Assembly (NCBI GenBank): GCA_963793625.1
Contig: CAWCAT010000049.1
Span: forward strand, 1-64,000
Source: G963668605 sp963793625
GTDB lineage: Bacteria; Acidobacteriota; Terriglobia; Bryobacterales; Bryobacteraceae
DNA length: 64,000 nucleotides
Direction: 5' to 3'
Notes under the pieces: model-generated
What the model was told of the DNA's origin: nothing
Database searches by the model: none
What the model saw: the letters and a program-made list of their open reading frames with translations, nothing else
Position numbers and translations under genes: made by a program
In this document: in pieces, positions 20,071-29,842 of the stretch
How the letters are laid out: the number at the start of each line of letters is the position of its first letter
How positions within the stretch are numbered: position 1 is the first letter of the stretch

Positions 20071-21111
20071 ATGGATCGAGTGATGACGCGTCGCGGCCTG
20101 CTGCGCCTGGGCGCGCTGGCGGCGCCGGCCTTCGCCGGCATGCTGCCGCGGCTGGCGGTGGCCGGCACACCCGCCTACGTCTGGACGGACGTCAGCAGCC
20201 GCCTCTCGTCGAACCTGGGCGTCCCAAACCTTGGCGACGTGCAGTTCATCGGCGACAAGGGCTGGATCACGACGTCGAGTTGGGCGGAGCTGTACCACAC
20301 CACCGATGGCGGCGCCACGTACGAGGTGCTGCATCCTGACCTGCCCCTCACCAGCATCTGCATGCTGAGTAACCTCGATGGCTATGCCGGCGTCAACGGG
20401 GACAGCCAGCAAGACGGACAGGTGCACTCGACTGGTGACGGTGGCGCCACATGGTCGGCAGTGGCGGGCAACGCCGGCGGCAAAGTGACCGCCGTCTCCT
20501 TCCCGCCGGGCAGCGGCGTCGGCTATGCCTGCGGTGCTGGCGGGAAGTTCGCCAGAGTGTCGGCGGCAGCCGTCACGCCGATCGTCACGGGCACCGCCGT
20601 CGGGCTCAAGTCGCTGAGCTTCCCCGTCAGCACGGACGAAGGCTGGGTCCTCGGCGAGACCGTCATCCTGCACTACCTGGATGGCTCGTGGCTGAGCGAC
20701 CAGGTACTCGCGCCCGGGTTCTACAACTCGGTCCACTTCGTAGACAACCTGAACGGCTGGGCTGTCGGCTCGGACGGCGTGATCGCACACACCACCGACG
20801 GCAAGCACTGGACGGCGCAGAGCAACCCGGACCCGGGCCAGCACGACCTCAACGACGTGCGCTTCGTCAGCGTCGACGAGGGCTGGGCGGTGGGCTACGG
20901 TGGCATCGTCCTGCACACCACCGACGGTGGCGCTATCTGGCAGGTGGAGGCCGCCGGGCTGACCGACAAGATGCTGACGGCGGTGTTCGCCGTAGACAGT
21001 CATACTGTGTACGCGGTGGGCTATGGCGGCACGGTCCTCAAGTATGGTGCCGACCCGACGGCCGGCAACCATCTGTATCTGCCGTTGAACCTGGGGCGCC
21101 TCCGCGCCTGA
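20071..21111 (+). CDS. Tat-exported YCF48/BNR-repeat beta-propeller protein
   Basis: From ATG 20,083 it reads 'MTRRGLLRLGALAAPAFAGML', a twin-arginine leader with an Ala-rich cleavage region. The mature part has repeated propeller blades with 'GDKGWITTSSWAELYHTTDGG', 'GWAVGSDGVIAHTTDGKHW' and 'GWAVGYGGIVLHTTDGGAIW' motifs, as in YCF48/HCF136-type photosystem stability proteins and BNR proteins. It ends 'NHLYLPLNLGRLRA', like the end of the vWA/DUF11 protein. Probably a folded exported beta-propeller of unknown partner. It is open in frame with CpaB, but the internal Tat signal argues for a separate protein. Confidence 0.7.
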   Translation: MDRVMTRRGLLRLGALAAPAFAGMLPRLAVAGTPAYVWTDVSSRLSSNLGVPNLGDVQFIGDKGWITTSSWAELYHTTDGGATYEVLHPDLPLTSICMLSNLDGYAGVNGDSQQDGQVHSTGDGGATWSAVAGNAGGKVTAVSFPPGSGVGYACGAGGKFARVSAAAVTPIVTGTAVGLKSLSFPVSTDEGWVLGETVILHYLDGSWLSDQVLAPGFYNSVHFVDNLNGWAVGSDGVIAHTTDGKHWTAQSNPDPGQHDLNDVRFVSVDEGWAVGYGGIVLHTTDGGAIWQVEAAGLTDKMLTAVFAVDSHTVYAVGYGGTVLKYGADPTAGNHLYLPLNLGRLRA

Positions 21112-21216
21112 CGGGCGCGGGCACCAAGCGCTCACCGCAACTCGACCTATCCGGCCTCAGCCGGCCGCGGCCAACTGCCGCGGCCGCCGAAGCTAGAGCC
21201 GGTTCGCGATCATCAG

Positions 21217-22382
21217 ATGGGGCAGCCATTCGTGGATAGAAGCCACAGCAAGCAAGTAATGGTCCTGACGCAGGATGAGGCGCTGGTGCAGCGCCTCGCC
21301 GCCGGCCTGGCGGCCACTCCCGACTACCGGCTCCTGCCGGCCGGACGGGACGTGAGCGACGCCCAGCGGTACTCCGCAGAGGGCGGCGTGCACCTCGTGC
21401 TCGTCGACTGGCGACTGCAGCCGGACGACACGCCGGCGCTGGTGCGCTCGCTGATCGAGCGCTTTCCCGGCGTGCCGGTGGCCCTGCTGGCGGACCCGCA
21501 GGACACCGACCTCATCCGGCGCGCCCTCATGGCCGGCGCCAAGTCCTTCCTTCCGGTGGAGTTCGCGCCCGAGAGCCTGGTGCAGATGGTCGAGGACCTG
21601 ACGAGCCTGAACGGCTCCCGTCCCGGCTCGGCCGGCGGCCAGACGGGCCGCGTCGTCGTGGTGTTCAGCCTCAAGGGCGGCGTCGGCCGCACGCTGCTGG
21701 CGACCAACCTCGCCGTGGCCTTGCGCCGCTGGACAAGCGGCGCGGTGGCCCTCGTGGACGGCCAGATTGCTCTATGGCGACACCGAGGTCGACCTGAACC
21801 TGCCGCCGCAGCACACCATCGGCGACCTGATCGATCAGGTGGATCACCTCGAGCCGAGCCTGGTGGAGGAGGCCCTGGTGCGCCACGCCTCCGGCATCCG
21901 CGTCCTCGGCGACTGCATCGCCCGCCGCGGCCGAGCGCATGGAGCCGCGCCACCTGACCCGCATGCTGCGGCCCTCCGGCGCGTACGCCTGGGTGGTCGT
22001 GGACACCGGTAACGTCGCCGACGAACGCTGGACGCCATGCTCGAGGCGGCCAAACCGTGCTGCTGCTGACGACGCCGGAGTTGACGGCGCTGCGGGCGGC
22101 GCGCACCTTCCTGCAGGCGGCACGGGAGCAGAACTACCCTCACGACAAGCTGCGCCTGGTCGTCAACCGCGCCGACCTGATCGGCGGCGTGCCCCTCAAG
22201 GAGATCGAGCGCAGCCTCCGCCTCCGCTCGGCGCAGCTGGCGGACGACAGCGGCCTGGTGACCTTCTCGATCAACCGCGGCGTGCCCCTGGTGACCAGCC
22301 ACCCGCGCAAGCCGCTGGCGCGCCATCGTCCACCTGGCCGCCGACCTGGTCGCCGAGGTCGCGCCGCCCGCGCCCGCCGTGA
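21217..22382 (+). CDS. cpaE: CpaE/TadZ pilus-localisation ATPase (frameshifted)
   Basis: ATG at 21,217. The N-terminal half is a receiver-like pseudo-domain ('VMVLTQDEALVQRLAAGL', 'VHLVLVDWRLQPDD', 'AGAKSFLP'). The second half is a ParA/MinD ATPase with deviant Walker A 'FSLKGGVGRTLLATNLAV' from about residue 150. Indels near 21,770, 21,930, 22,045 and 22,320 split the rest: 'YGDTEVDLNLPPQHTIGDLIDQ', 'AWVVVDTGN', 'VLLLTTPELTALRAART' and 'LRLVVNRADLIGGVPLKEIE'. TadZ/CpaE places the Tad machine at its site in the cell. The end at 22,382 is approximate. Confidence 0.8.
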
Positions 22383-22419
22383 GGGACCGGCCGCGGCCGC
22401 GGTCGAGGAGGCTAGCGCG

Positions 22420-23068
22420 GTGCCCTGGCTGCCGCTGCCGCCTTGCCGGCCTCGCTGTCGCCGCCCTCGTCAACTGGGGCGCCGACGCCTGCCCGGCGGA
22501 TGCCGCCGCCCGCCCGAGGCTGTGGCGCCCCAGGACGGGGCGTTGGGCCTGGAGCGTCACGTCTTCGTGACGCTCTTGCGCCGCCGCGCTGCCGGCCCTG
22601 CTCTGGGGCTTCGGCGTCACCTGGGCACGGCAGCCTGGCCACGTGGGGGGCGGCCTTCCTGCTCGTCGCCGTCGTCGACTTCGAGCACCGGCTGGTGCTC
22701 AACAGCGTGCTTCTGGCGATGGCGGGCGGCGCCCTCATCGCCAGCGCCGCCAGGCGCCTGGAGCGCCGGTGCTGTGGCGCTGCCTCGCCGGCGGCGCGGC
22801 CGGCTTCGGCATGTTCCTGCTGGTGGCTTGCTCGGTCGCGGCGCCATGGGCATGGGCGACGTCAAGCTGGCGGCGGCCATCGGCCTGACCGTCGGCTACC
22901 CGGCCGTCCTGTCGGCGCTGTTCCTCGGCATCGTCTTCGGCGGCATCGCCGCGGCGATCGTCATCCTCCAGGGGAAGGGGCGTCGCGCCACCATCGCCTA
23001 TGCCCCCTGGCTCTCCCTGGGCGCGGTCTACGTCATGCTCGACCGCCGCCCTGCAAATGGCTGTGTGA
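22420..23068 (+). CDS. cpaA: CpaA/TadV-type prepilin peptidase (A24; frameshifted)
   Basis: A GAGGAGG site (22,405-22,411) precedes GTG at 22,420. The corrected product is hydrophobic, with the two aspartate motifs of A24 peptidases: 'VAVVDFEHRLVLN' and 'GMGDVKLAAAIGL' (GxGD). The end reads 'GAVYVML' then, after an indel, 'AALQMAV' with stop at 23,066-23,068. It cleaves and may N-methylate the Flp and TadE-like prepilins. Indels near 22,490, 22,590, 22,640, 22,775, 22,845 and 23,040. Its place between cpaE and tadB is unusual; tadA normally sits there. Confidence 0.75.
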
Positions 23069-23080
23069 GCGAGGTGGTCC

Positions 23081-23820
23081 TTGTTCAACGTCTGGGCTGA
23101 ATGGCTGCTCGGAACGTTCACCGGGGCTGACGACGCCCATCGCACGCTCGTCCTCTACATGGGCGGCCTGGTGGTGCTCGCCGTCGCCGCCTCTTCGTGG
23201 CCCTGCGGCACTTCATCGGCGGCCACTCGCAGGCCGGAGAGCGGCTGGAGACGATCGCGGTGCTGGCGAAGGCCGAGGAAGAGGAGCGCCGCGCCAAGGC
23301 CAGGCGGCCAAGCGCCTTCTCTCGCCTGGTCATGCGCCTGTCGCTTGCCGACTCTGTCGCCCGCGACCTGGACCGCGCCAACGTGTCGCTGTCGGTGCCC
23401 GAGTTCCTCCTGATCTCGCTGGCAGTAGCAGCGGCGGCTTTCGGCATCGGCGTCCTGCGCGGCTCGGCGGTGCTCGGGTTGCTGCTCGCCCTGATCGGCT
23501 TCGAGGGCATGCGCATCTGGCTGCGGCCGGCGAGCCCGCCAGTACCGGCAAGCGTTCGGCGGACAGTTGGTGGACTTCATCAACCTCACGGTCGGCGCTC
23601 TGCGGGCCGGCTACGGCGTCGTCCAGGCCATGAACATGGTCGTCCGCGAGATGCCGCCGCCCGCCTCTCAGGAGATGAACCGCATCGTGCGGCAGATACA
23701 GCTGGGCCTCAGCCTGAGCGCCGCCCTGGACAACTCGGCGCAGCGCCTCCAGAACGACGACTGGGCCATGATCGTGAACGCGATCAATATCCAGACGGAG
23801 GTGGGCGGCAACCTGGCCAG
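23081..23820 (+). CDS. tadB: TadB type II secretion F-domain protein, truncated at the junction
   Basis: Starts TTG at 23,081, 13 bp after cpaA. The corrected text has a first membrane helix ('LVLYMGGLVVLAVAA'), the pre-GSPII region 'SRLVMRLSLADSVARDLDRANV', two more helices ('EFLLISLAVAAAAFGIGVL', 'VLGLLLALIGFEGMRIWL') and the F-domain 'QLVDFINLTVGALRAGYG', 'VREMPPPASQEMNRIV' and 'NAINIQTEVGGNLA'. The family goes on with an ...E(I/V)LDTI... block and two further membrane helices. Here it is cut right after GGNLA and replaced by unrelated sequence. Inner-membrane platform of the Tad pilus. Confidence 0.8.
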
Positions 23821-23835
23821 ACAGCGCAGGATGGC
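23810..23835. other. Probable chimeric junction between two genomes
   Basis: GC-rich, indel-ridden Tad sequence ends inside the F-domain of TadB. Downstream, codon use, GC, spacer composition and gene families all change. No insertion sequence, integrase, tRNA or repeat marks the point. The exact base cannot be fixed by eye, but TadB similarity ends at about 23,820. Confidence 0.75.
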
Positions 23836-24078
23836 GAGAAACTCGAAGGCACGAATATCGCGGAAATAGATGCGCGGCGCTTGTTCGAGTATTATCCGAG
23901 CCTCGGCCAGAAGTTCAACAGCACTCTGCTCATGAAGGAGCGAATCGGGCCGAAGGAGACTCCTGACCGCATGCTGGCGGTGCGATTCGAAGTCCCTGAA
24001 GCCAAAATTCAGATGCCCAAAGAGATTCGCGTCCGTATTGAAGACGTTGATGGTGCTTTTTCAGAATTTTCGCGCTGA
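23821..24078 (+). CDS. C-terminal fragment of an unrecognised protein
   Basis: About 80 residues are open to a TGA at 24,076-24,078, containing 'GEKLEGTNIAEIDARRLFEYY', 'LLMKERIGPKETPDRML' and 'KEIRVRIEDVDGAFSEF'. I do not recognise the family. It is the first coding text on the lower-GC side and has lost its start to the junction. An AT-rich spacer of 76 bp separates it from the metallopeptidase gene, so whether it belongs to that operon is open. Confidence 0.45.
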   Translation, partial: TAQDGEKLEGTNIAEIDARRLFEYYPSLGQKFNSTLLMKERIGPKETPDRMLAVRFEVPEAKIQMPKEIRVRIEDVDGAFSEFSR

Positions 24079-24154
24079 TAAGCTGGCGAATAAGAATTCG
24101 TCAAATATTAACTTGAATTAATTCGCAATTTTATTTCATTTGTGCTAAACAATA

Positions 24155-25873
24155 GTGTCTGAGGCGATCGCGCCCATGACACTACCAGCCACTCCGCGGC
24201 CACGCACACGCAAGCTACGAATCATTGCCCAGGACCCGTCGGTTACGACCCGCGACGGCCGTCTGCTGACAGCTGAAGTCGAAGTGCCAGCCGAGGATCT
24301 GCAACCCGGTCCGCGCGGCTATCGCGTGCAGGTAGTCGATTACGACGCCTCGACAGCGACGCTCTACAAACCGGCTCCACAACAGCCGGGGCTGGATTTG
24401 TTCCGCAGCCTGAGCGACTCCGAGTTGCTCGCCAGTCCCGATTTCCACGCACAGAACACCTATGCCATAGTCATGCGAGTGCTTGCGCGTTTTGAATTTG
24501 CGCTCGGACGGCGAGTCAAGTGGAGCTTCTCCGGCCATCAGATTCAAGTGGCTCCGCACGCATTCAGCGACGCCAACGCGTTCTACTCCAAGAAGCACCA
24601 GGCACTCATCTTCGGCTATTTCCCCGGACGGAATGGCACGGTTTTCACGTGCCTGTCGCACGATATCGTGGCGCATGAAACCACGCATGCGCTGGTTGAC
24701 GGCCTGCGCGAACGCTACTGTGATCCATCCTCGCCCGATCAGGCTGCTTTCCACGAAGGCTTTGCTGATGTTGTGGCGCTGCTCTCCGTGTTCGCGCTGC
24801 GCGAAATTGTCGAGATTCTGCTTGACAGTCAGGTCGCGCGCGTCGACAAGACGCGCATTGCGAAATCAGTGCTCACGTTGGAACATCTGCGCAAATCCGC
24901 GCTGCTTGGGCTTGCCAAACAGATGGGGCAGGAACTTGGGGCACTTCGCGGTGGCTCGCTGCGAAATTCGGCCACCATGCCGGCGTCGATCAGCCTGCTG
25001 GAGCAGAAAGAATATCAGGAACCGCATCGCCGCGGAGAAGTGTTCGTGGCCGCGATGCTGAATTCATTCCTGGCCGTCTGGCTGCATCGACTCCGGGGAC
25101 TTGGTGAAGTGAAGCCGGGTTTCTATGACCGCCAGCGCGTGGCAGAAGAAGGCGCGAGTGCGGCCAACAACCTGCTCACCATGGCAATTCGGGCTCTCGA
25201 TTATACGCCACCCACTGATATCACTTTCGGCGATTTCCTGAGCGCGCTACTTACGGCCGACACCGAAATTCAACCCGATGACAGCCGTTTCCACTACCGC
25301 GACGCGCTACTCGAAACATTTCTCAGTTACGGTATCGCGCCGACATCGACAGAGAAGAGTGGCGTTTGGGAACCGCCCGGTGAAGAACTCTGCTACAGCT
25401 TGACGCATTTCGAATCGATGCAGCGCGATCCGGATGAGGTATTTCGCTTTCTTTGGGAGAATCGCAAGCCGCTCGCATTGTGCGAGGACGCGTTTAGCCG
25501 GGTGATCTCTGTGCGTCCCTGCCTGCGCATCGGTCCCGACGGTTTCCCGCTGCGCGAAACGGTCGCCGAGTACGTTCAGATCATCAACCTGTGCGCGGCT
25601 GAACTGGCCCGCTATGAGATAGACGTGCCGACTGGAATGCCGCTCTCCACGCCGGTCACACTGTACGGAGGCGGAGCTCTGATCTTCGATGAATACGGAC
25701 GGCTTAAGTACCACGTCCGCAATCGCATCGAAAATTGCAAACGGCAATCGGTGCGGCTTCAGCACCTCTGGATGTACGGCTTCTTTGAAATAGGCGCATC
25801 CTCGCTGCAGCGTTTTTCGCGGATGCATCAGATGAAAATGATGGGTCTGCCGATGGAAATGGTGGAGGGCTGA
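24155..25873 (+). CDS. Putative zinc metallopeptidase (gluzincin-like)
   Basis: A 572-residue protein, intact. It carries 'DIVAHETTHALVDGLRERY', with HETTH at residues 174-178 as an HExxH zinc site. 'AAFHEGFADVVALLSVFA' follows, with Glu 201 a good third ligand 23 residues later, as in thermolysin-like gluzincins. No signal peptide is seen, so it probably acts inside the cell. Start: GTG 24,155; ATG at 24,176 is an equally good choice. It stops 3 bp before the MBL-fold gene, so the two form an operon, followed by a patatin gene. The overall fold beyond the zinc site is not one I can name. Confidence 0.6.
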   Translation: MSEAIAPMTLPATPRPRTRKLRIIAQDPSVTTRDGRLLTAEVEVPAEDLQPGPRGYRVQVVDYDASTATLYKPAPQQPGLDLFRSLSDSELLASPDFHAQNTYAIVMRVLARFEFALGRRVKWSFSGHQIQVAPHAFSDANAFYSKKHQALIFGYFPGRNGTVFTCLSHDIVAHETTHALVDGLRERYCDPSSPDQAAFHEGFADVVALLSVFALREIVEILLDSQVARVDKTRIAKSVLTLEHLRKSALLGLAKQMGQELGALRGGSLRNSATMPASISLLEQKEYQEPHRRGEVFVAAMLNSFLAVWLHRLRGLGEVKPGFYDRQRVAEEGASAANNLLTMAIRALDYTPPTDITFGDFLSALLTADTEIQPDDSRFHYRDALLETFLSYGIAPTSTEKSGVWEPPGEELCYSLTHFESMQRDPDEVFRFLWENRKPLALCEDAFSRVISVRPCLRIGPDGFPLRETVAEYVQIINLCAAELARYEIDVPTGMPLSTPVTLYGGGALIFDEYGRLKYHVRNRIENCKRQSVRLQHLWMYGFFEIGASSLQRFSRMHQMKMMGLPMEMVEG

Positions 25874-25876
25874 TCC

Positions 25877-27163
25877 ATGCCGGCAACCAAAGTCTCCAAA
25901 CAAGATCACGCTGCGCACGTACAAGGTCGGCTTCGGCGATTGCTTTCTGCTCACGTTCCACTATGCGGGATTCAATCGCAATATCCTGATTGATTTCGGC
26001 AGCACGGGCAGCGAAGACGATGAAGCCGCAACCCTGCTTACGCGCATCGCCGAAGATATACGCGTCGAGTGCAAAGGCAAGCTGCACGCCGTTGTCGCTA
26101 CACACCGTCACAAGGATCACATCAGCGGGTTCGCCACAAAGAAGAACGGAAAGGGCTCGGGCGATATCATCGCGGCGCTCGCACCAGATGTTGTGATTCA
26201 GCCGTGGACGGAGGATCCTCGCGCCGCGACCGACGCCAGGAAGGCGACGACTGTCGAGACTCCGGGGCAGGCATTCGTCGCGTCGCTGGCAGGCATGCAA
26301 TCCTTCAGCGCCGCACTGCTGAAGCAACTGCCTGCATTGCAGGGTAAGCTCAGTCGAAACATGCTCCGGCAGTTATCGTTCCTGGGCGAGGACAACATTT
26401 CCAATCCATCGGCCGTGCGGAATCTGCAGGCGATGGCGCGCAAACATACCTATGTGAACTTCGGCAGCCGCACCGGTCTCGAAGCGCTGCTTCCCGGCGT
26501 CACGGTACGCGTACTGGGTCCGCCGAATCTGGAGCAGTCTCAGGAAATTCGTAAACAGCGCCCGTCCGACGCGGCCGAGTATTGGCATTTGCAGGCCGGG
26601 GGGATTACGCACGAGCATCTGCAAAGCGTCTCTTCCCCGCAGCCCCGGTATATCACGAGCGCAACCAGCCGCCGCACACGCGCTGGTTCATTCGTAACAT
26701 GCAGCGGCTGCGAGGAGAGCAGCTTCTGGGGATCGTGCGCGCGCTGGATCAGGAAATGAATAACACGAGCGTCATCCTGCTGTTCGAGGCCGGCGGGAAA
26801 AAAGCTGCTTTTCCCGGGCGATGCGCAGATCGAGAACTGGTCTTATGCGCTCTCAAAGCCTGAGATAAAAAAGTTACTCGCAGACGTCAACCTGTACAAA
26901 GTCGGCCACCACGGCAGTTTGAATGCAACTCCGAAAAGCTTATGGAATCTGTTTCAGCATCGCTGCGATCATGATACGCCAGAACGCCTGAAAACTGTGA
27001 TGTCAACCATGACCGGCAAGCATGGCGATTCGCGCAGCGGCACAGAAGTCCCGCGCAAAAACTCGTTGAACGCGCTGCGTAAGGACAGCGAGTATCACAC
27101 CACCCAGGAAATCAAGGGTAAGGATAAACTGCGTGAGGATATCGTGCTTTACTTGAGAGACAC
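25877..27163 (+). CDS. MBL-fold hydrolase, ComEC/competence-like type (frameshifted)
   Basis: ATG at 25,877. Text after one indel near 25,905: 'ITLRTYKVGFGDCFLLTF', 'NILIDFGSTGSEDDEA', then the metal site 'AVVATHRHKDHISGFA' (HxHxDH). Later parts: 'TSVILLFEAGGKKLLFPGDAQIENW' (indel near 26,805) and 'LYKVGHHGSLNATPKSLW'. The order D-G, HxHxDH, GDAQ, H-H-G-S is typical of MBL proteins related to the ComEC hydrolase domain, which act on nucleic acids or phosphoesters. Its end is unclear: the frame runs without a stop into the patatin domain. Indel near 26,610 as well. Confidence 0.65.
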
Positions 27164-28319
27164 ATGCCTGACCAACCGGACCCGAATCGAACAACTATCT
27201 CCGGTCTCTGGAGACGAAGCAATCCGCGAACCTGAAGCCGGCATTGCATTGTGCCTCTCAGGGGGAGGTTACCGAGCGATGCTGTTTCACCTCGGCTCGC
27301 TGTGGAGACTGAACGAACTGGGGTTTCTGCCGAAGCTCGACCGCATATCAAGCGTCTCGGGAGGGTCGATCACGGCCGGCGTGCTCGGACTTGCATTGGC
27401 CGCGCATGGATTTCGATGCGAACGGTGTTGCGGCGCGCATTCACGAAAGGAAGTAGTCGGCCCCGATTCGCGCACTTGGCGGGCGAGACAATCGATGCGT
27501 CCTCTGTGCTCAGCGGCGTGTTCCTCCCGGGCAACGGTGTCCAGAAAAGTGCAGGCAGCCTATCGAAAGCATCTCTTCGGAGACGCCACGCTGCAAGACC
27601 TGCCGGATAGACCGCGCTTCGTGATCAATGCCACCAACGTGCAATCGAAAGTTCTCTGGCGCTTCTCGAAACCATACATGCGCGATTACCGCGTAGGCGA
27701 AGTGCCGCAATCCGACCGTGCCGCTCGCAGTGGCCGTGGGCGCGTCTTCCGCGTTCCCGCCTTTTCTTTCACCTGTCGAACTCGAACTTGACCCCAGCAC
27801 ATTCACACCTGGCAGCGGGACTCAATCTACAGGTTGAGCCATACACTTCCAAGGTAGTTCTGACCGATGGCGGCGTCTACGACAACCTCGGTCTGGAAAC
27901 GGCATGGAAGCGTTATAAGACCATTCTGGTCAGCGACGGCGGTGGCGATTGCGCCGACGAGCCGGAACCGCATCACGATTGGGGCCGGCACAGCTATCGA
28001 ATCCTGAACTGATCGACAATCAGGTGCGTGCGCTCCGCAAACGGCAGGTCATCGGCTCCTATCAGGCGGGGCTTGCGCGAAGGGGCTTACTGGAGCATCC
28101 GCAGTGAAATCGGCTCGTATCAGATTAGCTGATGCCCTGCCCTGCCCGCCTGAGAAAACTCTGGCCATCGCCGAAACACCGACCGGATTGAAGGCGCTCG
28201 ATGAACCCACACAGCAGCGCATCATCAACTGGGGTTACGCAGTCTGTGACGCAGCGATGCGCAGCCACGTATTGAACGGTGCGGCGAGTCCTGCGGACTT
28301 CCCTTACCAATCGGCGTAG
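27164..28319 (+). CDS. Patatin-like phospholipase (frameshifted)
   Basis: Oxyanion loop and nucleophile are clear: 'ALCLSGGGYRAMLFHLGSLWRL' and 'RISSVSGGSITAGVLG' (catalytic Ser in S-V-S-G-G). The catalytic Asp is in 'VVLTDGGVYDNLGLE', followed by 'ILVSDGGGD'. The end reads 'RIINWGYAVCDAAMRSHVL', stop 28,317-28,319. Patatins hydrolyse membrane lipids, and several bacterial ones are effectors or toxins. Indels near 27,230, 27,420, 27,510, 27,790, 28,010 and 28,090. Start: ATG 27,164 needs a frame change; without it the domain is fused to the MBL protein. Both catalytic residues are kept. Confidence 0.7.
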
Positions 28320-28335
28320 CGTAAACTGGACGCAA

Positions 28336-29826
28336 ATGAATCGTCGAAATTTTCTGTACGCTGCATCTGCGTCGACTCTTGCGCAACTTGCCCGAGGCGC
28401 CGATGTGCGCCTGCCGGCCGGATTCCAGATTTTTCAAATTGCGGCTACATGGGTGGCGGCGTGAATTGCCACAGGCGCCGGTGCGCGTCGGAAGTGAGCG
28501 CCGCGTCAGGTGATGCGACCGATCGAATTCAGGCTGCCCTCGACCGCGTTTCCAAATTGCCGCTTGATGCCAAAGGCCTGCGCGGAGCCGTGCTGCTGAA
28601 AAAGGGCCGTCATGAAGTCGCGGGCGTGCTGCGCATTGCTGCGAGCGGTGTGGTGTTGCGCGGAGAAGGTCAGGGCGGCGCGGACGGTTCGGTCATTGTA
28701 GGGACCGGCAAGAAACAGCGTGCCCTGATTGTCGTGCGCGGTGAGAACGCCGGACGCAGCACCGGCGAACGTAAGGTCCTCGATGAACTCGTGCCTGTCG
28801 GCGCGCGTTCGTTCCGCATCGGGTCCGCGAAAGGACTGTGCGTTGGACAAAGGGTCGATCGTGCGCCGCGAGGGCAACACGGCCTGGATCCATGAGATCG
28901 CGATGGATCGCATTAAACCGCGCCCTGGTGATCCAAACAGCACCAAACAATGGCAGGCCTTTAATCTCGATTTTGAGCGCGTCATCACCGCGATTGACGG
29001 TGAGCGTATTACGGTCGATGCTCCGATCATGTGTGCGATTGAGACACGCTGGGGCGGCGGCGCGCTGCTCGAATTCGACGACGGTGGACGCATCCGCAAC
29101 AGCGGTGTTGAGCATCTCCGCGGCGTCTCAGAATTTGATAAAAGCGTGACAGCGCTCTACGGTTCGCAAAAGGAAAAATACTTCTCCGATGAGCAGCACG
29201 CCTGGACTTTCGTGTCGATCGACAACGCCGTGAACGCCTGGGTGCGCAAGGTGACGGCATTGCAGTTCGGGTTCGCTTGCGTCGAGGTCCGCAAAACGCG
29301 CTGGGTGACTGTGGAGGATTGCGAGTGCCGCGAAATGGTTTCGATCCTCACCGGAAGCCGTCGCTACCCATATTCCATCGGCGGCCAACTCTGCCTGGTG
29401 CAACGCTGCAGCGCGGATAGCGCCCGTCACGATTTTGCAGTGGGCTCGCGCGTCTGCGGCCCCAATGTGTTTCTGGATTCCAAGGCCGGCAAATCCTACG
29501 CGACGAGTGAACCGCACCATCGCTGGTCAGTCGGGGGTTTGTTCGATAACGTACACGCCAATATCGCCTTTCAAGACCGGCAATATTATGGCAGTGGCCA
29601 CGGCTGGTCCGGAGCGAATTACGTTGCCTGGAACTGTGAAGGGGAACTAATCTGCCAGAAACCGCCAACCGCGCAGAACTGGGCTTTCGGTCATATCGGC
29701 AAGAAATTGCCGGGAGCCTTCGCACCGCGCGAAGACGGCCACTGGGAATCGCAAGGCAAGCACGTAGCGCCGCGCAGTTTGTATCTGGCGCAGTTGGCTG
29801 CGAGAACCGGTGGCGGTTCTCGCTAG
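28336..29826 (+). CDS. Tat-exported parallel beta-helix (pectate-lyase-like) protein
   Basis: ATG at 28,336 gives 'MNRRNFLYAASASTLAQLARGA', a twin-arginine signal. An indel near 28,440 and another near 28,845 break the frame. The mature region has 'RIQAALDRVSKLPLDAKGLRGAVLLKKGRHEV' (pattern only), 'VLRGEGQG', and repeated short beta strands ('NAVNAWVRKVTALQFGFA', 'VTVEDCECREMV') typical of right-handed beta-helix carbohydrate-active proteins. It probably binds or cleaves polysaccharide outside the cell; exact family not recognised. It starts 16 bp after the patatin gene but seems functionally part of the sugar-use set. Confidence 0.6.
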
Positions 29827-29842
29827 CATAACTGGACAACGC

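Noticed and set aside
23700..24150. Genomic island or prophage boundary
   Set aside because: No integrase, tRNA, direct repeat or transposase near the change point; a chimeric assembly explains it better.
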